A stretch of 64,000 bases of DNA from Asterias amurensis. Taxonomy: Eukaryota; Echinodermata; Asteroidea; Forcipulatida; Asteriidae. The stretch covers positions 9,857,501 through 9,921,500 of the forward strand of contig NC_092669.1 of assembly GCF_032118995.1 (NCBI RefSeq), written 5' to 3'. Below are positions 1 to 9,103 of the stretch, piece after piece. Positions within the stretch are counted from its first letter, which is position 1. Every line of letters starts with the position of its first letter. The notes under the pieces were generated by a model. The model saw only the letters and a program-made list of their open reading frames with translations. It made no database searches and was not told the origin of the DNA. The position numbers and the translations under genes are program-made.

Positions 1-25
1 AAATTGTCAGTTAATCATTACTAAT

Positions 26-2380
26 ATGAATTCTAAAAGTAATCGAACTGATTTGGTCCGTGACGCGAACCACCAAACCATCCGCACTAAAACTAAACCA
101 TTTCCTTGTGAGACTTGTGGAAAAGCTTTTGCACGAAAATGCCACCTGACCAACCATCAGCGTGTCCACACGAGAGAGAAACCATTTACTTGTGATTTAT
201 GCGGACAATGTTTTACTTCAGAGCACGCTCTCTCTGGTCATTACCAAACTCACACTGAGCAAAAACCATTCTTCTGTGACATTTGTGCACGAGATTTTAC
301 AAGTAAGTCTGGCCTGACAACCCATCAGCGTATCCACACTGGAGAGAAACCGTTTGTTTGTGACCTTTGTGGGGAAACCTTCTCACGAAATCAAACACTG
401 ACCATCCATCTGCGTGTCCACACTGGAGAGAAACCCTATACTTGTGACATTTGTGGAAATGCCTTTACATATAAAGGCAGCCTAACTATTCACAAACGTG
501 TCCACACTGGTGAAAAGCCATTTGTTTGTGACATTTGTGGAAAAGGATTTGCGCAAAGGTATTTACTGACTACTCATCAGCATGTTCACACCGGACAAAA
601 ACAATTTGTTTGTGCCATTTGTGGAAAAGCCTTCACGGTAAAATCTTCAATGATAAAACATCAGGTAGTCCACACTGGAGAGAAACCATTTGTTTGTGAC
701 ATTTGTGGAAAAGCAGTTTCTGAAAGAAGCAGTCTAACTAAACACCAAAGAGTACACACTGGAGAGAAACCATTTGTTTGTGACATTTGTGGAAAAGCCT
801 GTGCTTTGAAGTCCACTTTAAAAAGTCACCAAAGAGTCCACACTGGAGAGAAACCATTCAATTGTGAGACTTGTGGAGAAGGCTTCACTTATAAGTATGC
901 TCTCTCTAACCATCACCAAACTCACATTGAGGAGAAAACCCACGAGGAGAAACCAATTGTTTGTGATGTTTGTGGAAAAGTCTTGAAATCTAAACAGAAG
1001 TTTGACAAACACCAACTTGTCCACTCTAAAGAGAAACCATTTTGTTGTGACATTTGTGGAAAAACCTTCCCCCAAAAATGTGATCTGACTAGACACCAGC
1101 GTGTCCACAGTGGAGAGAAACCATTTTTCTGTAAAATTTGTGGAAAAGCGTTCGCAGAAAAATATCGCCTGACCACCCATCAGTTTGTTCATACAGGAGA
1201 GAAACCGTTCGTTTGTGACACTTGTGGAAAAGCATTCACGCAAAAGAATCTATTGATTACTCATCAGCATGTCCATACTGGAAACAAACAGTTTGCGTGT
1301 GGCATTTGTGGAAAAGGCTTCACGGCAAAAGCTTCAATGATAAAACATCAGGTAGTCCACACTGGAGAGAAACCATTTGTTTGTGACATTTGCGGAAAAG
1401 CAGTTTCTGAAAGAAGCAGTCTAACTAAACACCAGAGAGTACACACTGGAGAGAAACCTTTTGTTTGTGACATTTGTGGAAAAGCCTGTGCTTTGAAGTC
1501 CACCTTAAAAAGTCACCAAAGAGTCCACACTGGAGAAAAACCATTCATTTGTGACTTTTGTGGAAAGTGTTTTGCTCATAAGTACGCTCTCACATACCAT
1601 TATCAAACGCACATTGACGAGAAACCAATTGTCTGTGATATTTGTGGAAAAGTCTTGAAATCTAAAAAGAAATTTGATAAACACCAACTTGTCCATTCTG
1701 GAGACAAACCATTTGCTTGTGACATTTGTGGAAAATGTTTTGCCCATAAGTACAATCTCGCTTACCATAACCAAATTCATACTGGAGAGAAACCGTTTGT
1801 TTGTGATATTTGTGGAAAAACCTTCTTGAGAAAACTCAATCTTACCATCCATCAACGTCTCCACACTGGAGATAAACCATTTGTTTGTGACATTTGTGGA
1901 AAAGCGTTCAGACAAAACTATCACCTGACCACCCATCAGCATGTTCATACTGGACAAAAGAAATTTGCATGTGGCATTTGTGGAAAAGGCTTCACAGCAA
2001 AGGCCTCAATGATAAAACATCAGGTAGTCCACACTGGAGAGAAACCATTTGTTTGTGACATTTGCGGAAAAGCAGTTTCTGAAAGAAGCAGTCTAAAAAA
2101 ACACCAGAGAGTACACACTGGAGAGAAACCATTTATTTGCGACATATGTGGAAAAGCATTTGCTCTGAAAACCGGTTTAAAGAGTCACCAAAGAGTCCAC
2201 ACTGGAGAGAAACCATTCAATTGTGACTTTTGTGGAAAGTGTTTTGCTCATAAGTTCGCTCTCTCTTACCACTACCAATCCCATATTGTGGAGAAACCAT
2301 TTGTTTGTGATATTTGTGGAAAAGTCTTAAAATCCCAAAAGAAATTTGATAAACACCAACTTGTCCACTCTGGAGATTAA
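26..2380 (+). CDS. Poly-C2H2 zinc-finger protein with 27 tandem fingers
   Basis: Single-exon reading frame of 784 aa that starts at ATG 26. After a 25-residue leader (MNSKSNRTDL...) there are 27 consecutive 28-residue C2H2 Krueppel-type fingers joined by TGEKP-like linkers; finger 10 has a 5-residue longer linker. Such proteins bind DNA in the nucleus through residues -1, 2, 3 and 6 of each finger helix; the target and effect here are unknown, and no KRAB, BTB, SCAN or SET domain is visible. Fingers 4-11, 12-19 and 20-27 form three copies of an eight-finger higher-order repeat starting near 353, 1040 and 1712. Two consecutive fingers (helices SERSSLTKH and ALKSTLKSH) are identical in protein in the first two copies. 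The frame ends at TAA 2378-2380 inside the linker after finger 27, and further fingers follow in the same frame. The leader resembles that of the zinc-finger gene at 13225-14394. An untranslated upstream exon probably lies outside the window. Confidence 0.9.
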   Translation: MNSKSNRTDLVRDANHQTIRTKTKPFPCETCGKAFARKCHLTNHQRVHTREKPFTCDLCGQCFTSEHALSGHYQTHTEQKPFFCDICARDFTSKSGLTTHQRIHTGEKPFVCDLCGETFSRNQTLTIHLRVHTGEKPYTCDICGNAFTYKGSLTIHKRVHTGEKPFVCDICGKGFAQRYLLTTHQHVHTGQKQFVCAICGKAFTVKSSMIKHQVVHTGEKPFVCDICGKAVSERSSLTKHQRVHTGEKPFVCDICGKACALKSTLKSHQRVHTGEKPFNCETCGEGFTYKYALSNHHQTHIEEKTHEEKPIVCDVCGKVLKSKQKFDKHQLVHSKEKPFCCDICGKTFPQKCDLTRHQRVHSGEKPFFCKICGKAFAEKYRLTTHQFVHTGEKPFVCDTCGKAFTQKNLLITHQHVHTGNKQFACGICGKGFTAKASMIKHQVVHTGEKPFVCDICGKAVSERSSLTKHQRVHTGEKPFVCDICGKACALKSTLKSHQRVHTGEKPFICDFCGKCFAHKYALTYHYQTHIDEKPIVCDICGKVLKSKKKFDKHQLVHSGDKPFACDICGKCFAHKYNLAYHNQIHTGEKPFVCDICGKTFLRKLNLTIHQRLHTGDKPFVCDICGKAFRQNYHLTTHQHVHTGQKKFACGICGKGFTAKASMIKHQVVHTGEKPFVCDICGKAVSERSSLKKHQRVHTGEKPFICDICGKAFALKTGLKSHQRVHTGEKPFNCDFCGKCFAHKFALSYHYQSHIVEKPFVCDICGKVLKSQKKFDKHQLVHSGD

Positions 2381-2779
2381 CCATTTGTTTGTGACATTTG
2401 TGGAAAAGCATTTTCTCATAGAGGCAGTCTTAATAAACACAAACAAATACACACTGGAGAGAATGCATTTGTTTGTGATATTTGTAGAAAAGCATTCACA
2501 GACAAATATCACCTGGCAACCCATCAGCATATCCACACTGGAGAAAAACAATTTGCATTTGACATTTGTGGGAAAGCCTTCTCAGTTAAAGCTTCAATGA
2601 CGAAGTTTCAGGTAGCCCACACTGGAGAGAAACCATTTGTTTGTGACATTTGTGGAAAATCTTGTGCTGTCAAATGTAGTCTAAAAAGTCACACAGGAGA
2701 GAAACCATTTGCTTGTGACATTTGTGGAGAATGTTTTAATGATAGTCTGGCAGCTCTTCCACAAGTCAAGATTAGTTAA
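2381..2779 (+). pseudogene. In-frame zinc-finger continuation beyond the stop of the 27-finger gene
   Basis: After the TAA at 2378-2380 the same frame stays open to a second stop at 2777-2779 and encodes about five more fingers. The TAA stands where paralogous linkers in this gene read AAA (SGDKP), so one base change explains the stop. The continuation is degenerate: one finger has FAFDIC in place of FACDIC (a lost zinc cysteine), another has MTKFQVAH (a lost histidine), one finger is shortened to KSHTGEKP, and the end is DSLAALPQVKIS. This looks like a tail released from selection after the stop arose. Confidence 0.8.
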
Positions 2780-2869
2780 AGCTAAGCAGATTTGTTAAAG
2801 CGAAGTTGCTAGTTGGTTCACCTGGTAAAAAAATGTTACTGGTCCCCAGGTGTTTTACCTTGAGTTGGA

Positions 2870-3180
2870 CCAGTAGGATTTGAAACTTTGCAATGTGGAA
2901 ATACGATATAGAAAGGTTTGCGGCAACACTGTGGTATGATAATCTCTAAATGAGTTGGGTTGGTTCTGAAAAGAACCGTTGGTTTCAACTTGATGTTTCG
3001 ATCAGTATGCTGATCGTCTGAGCAGCATTGCATGCAGCATCAGAGTCCAGCTTTCTCAAGAAGACGATCAGAGCATACTGATTGAAACGTTGAGTTGAAA
3101 CAAACAGTTCTTTTCAGAACCACCCCAACTCATTTGGAGATTGTCTTTCCATGGTGTTATCGCAAACCTTTCTACATGTA
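2870..3180. repeat. Foldback repeat with GGTTCTGAAAAGAACC core
   Basis: Imperfect inverted arms of roughly 130-150 bases. The left arm runs from about 2884 to 3038 and the right arm from about 3055 to 3175. Both arms share the segments GAAAGGTTTGCG, GGTTCTGAAAAGAAC and GATCAGTATGCT. Related fragments lie near 28020 and 47790 and at 54490-54830. No coding capacity is seen. Confidence 0.75.
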
Positions 3181-3269
3181 TATAGATTTGGACCACTAGC
3201 AAGGGGCAACCAGTGGCCGAGTTCACAAAGAGCTAAGATTGATCTTAACAGAAAGTCAACCAAAGTTGC

Positions 3270-3655
3270 TTAAAGGCAGTGGACACTATTGGTAATTACT
3301 CAAAATAATTATTAGCATAAAACCTTTCTCGGTGACGAGTAATGGGGAGAGGTTGATGGTATAAAACATTGTGCGAAACGGCTCCCTCTGAAGTGCCATA
3401 GTTTTCGAGAAAGAAGTAATTTTCCACGAGTTTGATTTCGAGACCTCAGATTTAGAACTTGAGGTCTCGAAATCAACCATCTAAACGCACACAATTTCGT
3501 GTGACAAGGGTTAATTTTCTTTCATTATTATCTCGCAACTTCGATGACCGATTGAGCTCAAATTTTCACAGGTTTGTTATTTTATGCATATGTTGAGATA
3601 CACCAACTGTAAAGGCTAGTCTTTGTCAATTACCAATAGTGTCCACTGCCTTTAA
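3270..3655. repeat. TTAA-A element, full length
   Basis: Type copy of the commonest repeat here: 386 bp, bounded on both sides by TTAA, with terminal inverted repeats that read AAGGCAGTGGACACTATTGG and its complement. An internal palindrome is built on GATTTCGAGACCTCA. It has no reading frame of its own. TTAA boundaries are typical of piggyBac-type DNA transposons, so a non-autonomous derivative of that group is the best guess, but the termini do not show a recognised piggyBac consensus. Confidence 0.8.
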
Positions 3656-3741
3656 CTAAAGTGTGATGTCGCAATACAAATCACTATGGTAAGACTAATA
3701 ATTTGTCTGTACAATAAATTGTGTTGCTTAAATCGAGCTCT

Positions 3742-4263
3742 GGGGTCAATTTCACAATGAATTAGGACTAGTCTTATCTTATCTCGAGTTAGGACGAGTT
3801 AAAGACAATGGACACTATTGGTAAATGTCAAAGACCAGTATTCTTACTTGGTGTGTCTCAACATTTGCTTAAAATATCAAACCTGTGAAAGTTTGAGCTC
3901 GATTGGTCGTCGGAGTTGCGAGATAACTATGAAAGAAAAAAAAACCTTGTCACTTGAAGTTGTGTGCTTTCAGACGCTTGATTTCGAGACTTCAAATTCT
4001 AAACCTGAGGTCTCGAAATCAAATTTGTGGAAAATAACTTCTTTCTCGAAAACCACGTCACTTCAGACTTCAGAGGGGGCCGTTTCTCACAATGTTTTAT
4101 GCTATCAACCTCTCCCCATTACTCATTACAAAGTGAGGTTTTTTGCTGATAATTATTTTGAGTAATTACCAATAGTGTCCACTGCCTTTAACCTAACTTA
4201 GAACTAGTCTTAAGTTTTCAATATCTCCTAGGACTAGTCCTAACTCTTTGTGAAGTTGACCCC
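3742..4263. repeat. Foldback repeat (GGACTAGTCC type) split by a TTAA-A element
   Basis: The left part (GGGGTCAATTTCACAATG then AGGACTAGTCTTATCTC) and the right part (AGGACTAGTCCTAACTCTT then GTGAAGTTGACCCC) are inverted arms of one element. They are separated by the TTAA-A copy at 3799-4191. Uninterrupted relatives lie at 19908-20055 and 38560-38705, and a variant lies at 5384-5855. Confidence 0.75.
3799..4191. repeat. TTAA-A element nested in a foldback
   Basis: Starts TTAAAGACAATGGACACTAT and ends with the complementary end and TTAA. It lies inside the GGACTAGTCC foldback, so it is the younger of the two. Confidence 0.8.
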
Positions 4264-4295
4264 TGGCCTTTAACTTTATCCAAAATAGTTTGTTC

Positions 4296-4454
4296 GTTGT
4301 AAAATTACTTCTTTCTCAAAAACTCCGTTACTTCAGAGGGGGCCGTTTCTCACAATATTTTTATACTATCAACAGCTCCCCATTACTTGTTACCATTAAG
4401 GTTTTTTGCTAATAATTATTTTGAGTAATTACCAACAGTGTCCACTGCCTTTAA
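4296..4454. repeat. TTAA-A right half
   Basis: Only the half from TTCTCAAAAACTCCGTTACT to the TTAA terminus is present. The left half is missing. Confidence 0.7.
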
Positions 4455-4798
4455 TACAATGTACTCCCCCCCCCCCCCCCACAAGGGTGATGTTTGTAAC
4501 ATTGTCCTCTAATGGTCGTTATTTTTTGTTTGGAGTTATAGTTACTATTACATACCCACCCCTTAGGCCAAATAAAAAAAATACCAGTTTATCGTCCCCT
4601 CCCTCATCGATGATTACCTGGTATTTTCTTTTAAATGACCTTAGTTGCAATATCAATTTTGGGAACCACACATTGTGTAGCTTTTGATGTCTTTTTCTTC
4701 ATGTATACATGTAGTATCAGAGTTCTTTTTTTTTGTGTGCCAGAGTGTCATCTTGGACAGACATGGCACACTAATAATGTTCAATATTATTTTTTTTA
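4455..4798. other. Non-coding stretch with C-run
   Basis: Holds a poly-C run near 4468-4480 and a fragment AGGCCAAATAAAAAAAATAC that recurs near 25015 and 27330. I see no gene. Confidence 0.6.
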
Positions 4799-5139
4799 TT
4801 AAAGATGATATGTCAGATTTTTTGCCCCAAACATTAAAAAATAGATTTTTTTGAGTGAATGGTATTTCAAAGAGTATCACCCGCTCTAACGAAAAAAAAT
4901 TTAACTTTTACTTTTAATGGTCAGGAACCATGACAAATATTTAAAACGTTTCTTATAAAACACATAAGAATTGGTCACATGACATATTGTCGGGATCCCG
5001 ACAAAAACTAATTTTGAGCACTTTATTTCACTGCTACTAATAATTGGCGGACTTTTTCGAGCAATGGCTCAAATGAAAGCTTGTAACTTTCTCGACCCCA
5101 TGGGTCAAATCTGCCAAAAATCTGACATAGCATCTTTAA
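4799..5139. repeat. TTAA-B element
   Basis: 341 bp bounded by TTAA, with inverted termini AGATGMTATGTCAGATTTTT and its complement (AAAAATCTGACATAGCATCT). A second copy lies at 29252-29622. No coding sequence. Confidence 0.75.
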
Positions 5140-5276
5140 TTATATTGTTGTGTTGATTTTATTCCCAAAACGGAATTAACCCCATAGGCATACCCTGGGG
5201 TAGGTAAACAACAATAATTATTAAACTGTTTAGAGTATATACAGATCAATAGTACTGCAGAAACCAGGCCAAATAA

Positions 5277-5340
5277 ATTTTGTTAAAATAAACTTTTTAT
5301 ATGAATTTATTTTGTTAAAATAAACTTTTTATATGAATTT
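5277..5340. repeat. Two-copy 32-bp tandem repeat
   Basis: Two adjacent copies of an AT-rich 32-base unit containing GTTAAAATAAACTTTTTATA. Confidence 0.8.
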
Positions 5341-5383
5341 AAAACAGAAACTTTGCTTTGATTTTTTTTTTCAACCTGCTCTG

Positions 5384-5855
5384 CAGCCGATTTCACCAAA
5401 CGCTTAGACCCAGTGACTGGGGCGCTGTACTCCTTTTAAACAATTTTTGACTTCATCTGTCGTACTAGCTAGTACGACAGATGAAGTCAAAAATTCAGTG
5501 ACTGCGGCGCTGTACTCCTTTTAAACAATTTTTGACTTCATCTGTCGTACTAGCTAGTATGACAGATGAAGTCAAAAATTCAGTGACTGCGGCGCTGTAC
5601 TCCTTTTAAACAATTTTTGACTTCATCTGTCGTGCTAGAACGACAGATGAAGTCAAAAATTGTTTAAAAGGAGTACAGCGCCCCAGTCACTGGGTCTACC
5701 AAACGCTAGGATTAATCCTATCTCGAGTAAGGACGAGTAACCCATCCTTACTTAGGATGGGTTCAATGCGTCCTTCGTATTTGGATGCGGAACTTAACTC
5801 GTCCCAAGTCCTAAGATTAATCCTAGGTTAGGAAGAGTTTGGTGAAATCGACGGC
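5384..5855. repeat. Foldback repeat carrying an inserted 9-bp-TSD element
   Basis: Outer arms start with GCCGATTTCACCAAACGCT and end with GAGTTTGGTGAAATCGACGG. The interior has AGGATTAATCCTATCTCGAG-type inverted segments. The element at 5405-5698 is inserted in its left arm. Confidence 0.7.
5405..5698. mobile_element. MU-F foldback element with 9-bp target duplication and 85-bp internal repeats
   Basis: Begins TAGACCCAGTGACTGGGGCG and ends with the reverse complement, ...CAGTCACTGGGTCTA. It is flanked by the 9-base direct repeat CCAAACGCT (5396-5404 and 5699-5707). Inside, an 85-base unit starting CAGTGACTG at 5411, 5496 and 5581 carries its own hairpin (GACTTCATCTGTCGTACTAG and complement). 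The 9-base duplication and long inverted ends suggest a non-autonomous Mutator-like element; no transposase is present. Confidence 0.75.
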
Positions 5856-5930
5856 TGGCTCTGTATTGACCTTAGTTTCTTCATTGTTTGTAATTACTAT
5901 TTATCAATGGCTGGATCCTATGCATTAAAC

Positions 5931-6050
5931 ATGTGTTCCTCACAATGTTTTATACTATTAACCTCTCCCCATTTATACTCGTTACCAAGTGAGGTTTTAA
6001 CTTTTATGCTGATAATTGTTTTGAGTAATTACCAATAATGTCCACTGCCT
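5931..6050. repeat. TTAA-A right-end fragment
   Basis: Matches the right third of TTAA-A from CTCACAATGTTTTATACTAT to GTCCACTGCCT. It is truncated on the left. Confidence 0.65.
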
Positions 6051-6379
6051 CGCAATTTGCATCAGCCAACCCTATATAACCCATGTACATTGAACATCAA
6101 TGTTTTATGTATTCTGAACCTCAATTATTTAAAGCATGATTTCAGTCATCAAAGATACTTTTACTGGTCTTTTTTGGCCACTGCTGGACTAAATCAATTT
6201 GCCATCACAGCGTCTAGAGGGCGCTGTTCAGTCCCATTCAGTCTATACCATCTATTTCTATGGTCTAGACGGCCAGACACTTCCATTGTTGATAAACAAA
6301 CCCACGTGCTGAGAAGGGGGGGGGTCACTTATGTTTTCCCAGTATGCCTTGCTCAATCAAACACACTTAAAAATAGACT

Positions 6380-6620
6380 GGAGTTAAATAGCGCAATCTC
6401 AATTCAGAGGTGCGCGTTTTCCAAATTGTGCGTTAAGTCCCTATATCGAATCAGGACTGTCGGAATTTGCGTACAGAAGATGAAGCGCAATTTCCACACA
6501 GCGCACGAGTCTGTGTTTATTATCGCGCATGTGTGTAACGCCGGTGTGGTATTCGAGTGCTCAAGTGTCAGAGTGAAACAAACTTTTCCCTCCTTCTCCA
6601 AAAAACAAACGTAAGTTCTT
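6380..6620 (+). promoter_or_regulatory. Possible untranslated first exon and donor site
   Basis: A locally CpG-richer stretch (GCGCGTTTTCC, GCGCAATTT, GCGCACGAG, ATCGCGCATG) ends in a good splice-donor match, AACAAAC|GTAAGTTC, near 6609. It lies 2.5 kb before the 16-finger gene, whose frame is preceded by an acceptor-like AATATTAAAACAG near 9075, so it could be that gene's 5' untranslated exon. This is inference only. Confidence 0.2.
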
Positions 6621-6752
6621 AAATAATTGTAGCGTTCTTCTACGATCCTCAATATCTACCAAAAGTGATTTTATACATAATTCCTGAGGGACTTTGATGT
6701 TAGCACAAGTGCTAAGTTAAGTACTTCCCCCTTTTTGTTTCTTGGTCAAGTT

Positions 6753-6935
6753 TGACCAGGTCCAGGAAGGGTAGCCCACCTTGTTGAGCTGTAGGTGTAA
6801 CTGGCTAGGCTCCGCTTTTAACATCAGACCGATGTTAAAAGCGGAGCCATTTACAGCTCAACAAGGTGGGCTAGACCAAAGGGTAGCCCACCTTGTTGAG
6901 CTGTTAATAAATAATGCCGCTTTTTTAACATCGGT
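6753..6935. repeat. Foldback with TAGCCCACCTTGTTGAGCTG arms
   Basis: Inverted arms read TAGCCCACCTTGTTGAGCTG and CAGCTCAACAAGGTGGGCTA around a hairpin CCGCTTTTAACATC...GATGTTAAAAGCGG. A third, partial arm follows directly. The TAG...CTA ends resemble those of the MU-F elements. Confidence 0.65.
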
Positions 6936-6965
6936 CTCATCACTATCGCTTGTAAGGTAAGGTAA

Positions 6966-7258
6966 GGTAAACCACGCAATTTCGAGGCAAACTTGTGTGG
7001 ATCATTCTATTCTACTTTTAAAACATCTTTCCAACCATATATGCATTTTGTAAAAAAGGGTTACAAACGCTTTTTATGAGAACAAAACTCAGTTAACCTA
7101 AAAAACTTAAGTAAATTATCTTTTAGCTAATACTTTACAGTTCTATTCAATTTTTTCTATGCCTCTTTTGTGGATTTTAAATGAATATTGGTTGAGTTGA
7201 CGGTTGAGTTGCTTTTTATAGACCAACTCGTCTGATCCAAGGCAACGTGTTCCTTTAA
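6966..7258. repeat. TTAA-C right half with an insertion
   Basis: Right half of a TTAA-C element (ATTTCGAGGCAAACTTGTGT ... CAAGGCAACGTGTTCCTTTAA) interrupted by the 133-base insertion at 7078-7210. Confidence 0.7.
7078..7210. mobile_element. 133-bp insertion with 9-bp target duplication
   Basis: Starts GAGAACAAAACTCAG and ends GGTTGAGTTGACGGTTGAGTT. It is flanked by GCTTTTTAT at 7069-7077 and again at 7211-7219, inside a TTAA-C element whose two sides are otherwise continuous. An inverted copy lies at 7597-7728. Confidence 0.7.
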
Positions 7259-7305
7259 ATTAGTACTAGCACTAGCAAAGAGGCACAGTGGAGTCCTAGA
7301 GTGCG

Positions 7306-7456
7306 TTTTGGCGACCCCAACCAAAAACTGTTTCTGACGTCACAACCAAAACGGTAACCGAGCTCACAACTCGGTTGCCGTGAACGGTTCAGTCTGAACA
7401 GCAGAACCAACGACCAACAACCGAAAAACAGTTTTTGGTTGGGGTCGCAAAAACGC
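7306..7456. repeat. Hairpin between the two inverted copies
   Basis: GTGCGTTTTGGCGACCCCAA, CCAAAAACTGTTT and AACGGTAACCGAG are matched in inverted order by CTCGGTTGCCGT, AAACAGTTTTTGG and TTGGGGTCGCAAAAACGCAC. Confidence 0.65.
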
Positions 7457-7596
7457 ACTCCTAGAGATCAGGACGGGAGGACTGGCCACTGCCTGTCACA
7501 GTCATGCCTGTCATCACTCACCACTGCTCACTGTTTTGTGATAATTGATGATATGATGCTGGTCCTACTACTTGCTGTAGCTCGCTTCGTGCCGCC

Positions 7597-7728
7597 AACT
7601 TACCGTCAACTCAACCAATATTCATTTAAAATCCACAAAAGAGGCATAGAAAAAATAGAATAGAACTGTAAAGTATTAGCTAAAAGATAATTTACTTAAG
7701 TTTTTTAGGTTAACTGAGTTTTGTTCTC
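7597..7728. repeat. Inverted copy of the 133-bp element
   Basis: Near-exact reverse complement of 7078-7210, from AACTTACCGTCAACTCAACC to GAGTTTTGTTCTC. No target duplication is visible around this copy. Similar GTTGAGTTGACAGCGAG sequence recurs near 7947-8025. Confidence 0.7.
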
Positions 7729-8147
7729 ATAAAAAAATTACCGCGAGGCATGCAGCAAAGCCGTTGGCTGCCATCTTGCTTTAGCACAGGGCTTGTTCAA
7801 CATGGACACAGAGGGCGCTTTCCTGAAAATGGAATGGTCTTGGCGCAAGACGTCAACTATCGGTACCGTATAGCATAATGTACAACTGCGCAATTATTGA
7901 TCACTGACGACTTGGGTCAAGACTAATCCATACCTTTCATCTGCGTAGTGGTTGAGTTGACAGCGAGTTGACGCAACCAGTGATTTGACGGCGAGTTGGC
8001 GGCAAGTAGTAGGACAGGATGATGCACTATGACATTGTGTCACTTAGCCCCACTTGTGTCATCTTGGCCACAGAAGTGGGACTACGGGGAGCTTTGGCTG
8101 GCACCATTTGTTGGGAGCTACGATAACGTAACCCCTTCCCTTCACAG

Positions 8148-8372
8148 GCCTTTAGCTTCGTTTTTGAAAGGGCAAGGGCACCAAGACATTTTCTCTTTTG
8201 CAAAGGGCACTCTATGAGCAAATTGTAAATTTCTACTGGAGCGGTTCAAGGGCACCAAGGCAATGGCAAGGAGCAATGGTGGAGCATTTCAAGGGCACCA
8301 AGGCAATGGCAAGGGGCAACGGAGGCAGTCGCCTACGGAGGCAATTGCCGCCGTTGCCTCCGTGAAGTATTA
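8148..8372. repeat. Repeat with CAAGGGCACCAAGGCAATGG units
   Basis: Contains CGTTTTTGAAAGGGCAAGGG, then CAAGGGCACCAAGGCAATGG twice, then an inverted ACGGAGGCAATTGCC/TTGCCTCCGT end. A second copy lies at 10826-10986, so the pair flanks the 16-finger gene. A diverged third copy lies near 48180-48330. Confidence 0.65.
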
Positions 8373-8597
8373 GGCATGCCTTCACTCCCGATGAAGTATG
8401 ATCCTGGCTTAATATTCATAAATAAATGAGAATGATAAACACAGTATGTTGATAAATGTGTTTATCATTCTAATAAAAGCAAAAAAAATTAAAATTGTGT
8501 AAATTGTTTTTTTGCCGGTAGAATTCTTGAATTTGTTAAAAAAATTGTTTGTGACTTTTTTACCAAATCTTTTTTTATTGTGCACACAGACTGACTG

Positions 8598-8920
8598 AAG
8601 CACCAGAGAGTCCAGACTGGAGAGAAAACATTTGTATGTGATATTTGCGGTTAGCCTTCTCACGAAACTGTCCCCGGACACACATGTACCATCATAGTGC
8701 CTACTGACCCAAATCACCTGACGTCATCATCAGAAAATCTTGGAACTGCTACACTGGTTGGCAATGTAACTGTGCGTTATTCAGTGAATTGCGCATTTTA
8801 GACGACGCAGCGTTACCTATTGACCACCAAAATTTTGAGCGTGGCACAGTCGCCGCTTGTCATGTGCGTGCAAGGGGTCAGTCAATACGGGAGAGCAAGG
8901 ATTCCCTTGTGATATTTTAA
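8598..8920 (+). pseudogene. Decayed zinc-finger fragments
   Basis: From 8598 a frame reads KHQRVQTGEKTFVCDICG followed by a stop, then out-of-frame finger sequence. Near 8870-8915 another frame reads GSVNTGEQGFPCDIL, a worn HTGEKPFVCDIC. These are remnants of at least one earlier C2H2 array, or former upstream fingers of the gene at 9104. Confidence 0.65.
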
Positions 8921-9103
8921 GGATATTTCTTTTCGCTGTGAAAACACCTCCATGTAGACAAACAATCAGCATTCATGCTACAGAGGGAAAAAACATTAAC
9001 GAGGGGCTGCAAAAATCTGTGCCAGTGTACATGTTGAACAGAAGTAGTGTGCTTCTTATAACAATATTAAAACAGGCCTGAGTTATTGTTATTCAAATAA
9101 GTT

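Noticed and set aside
818-1957. Long minus-strand open frames opposite the zinc-finger arrays (also opposite 9206-9977 and 13515-14120).
   Set aside because: They are mirror readings of the repeated finger codons with no start context or domain of their own.
3818-4165. Many 60-115 codon frames that recur with similar protein sequence (ending in NLSPLLVTK or similar).
   Set aside because: They are translations of the TTAA-A repeat and recur wherever the repeat does.
5405-5698. Regular 85-base repeats considered as a CRISPR-like array.
   Set aside because: Units are contiguous without unique spacers, lie inside a transposable element, and the genome is eukaryotic.
6057-6614. 185-codon plus-strand frame.
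   Set aside because: No ATG start at its head, no domain, and its beginning overlaps the end of a TTAA-A fragment. Only its end, with a donor-like GTAAGT, was kept as a possible untranslated exon.
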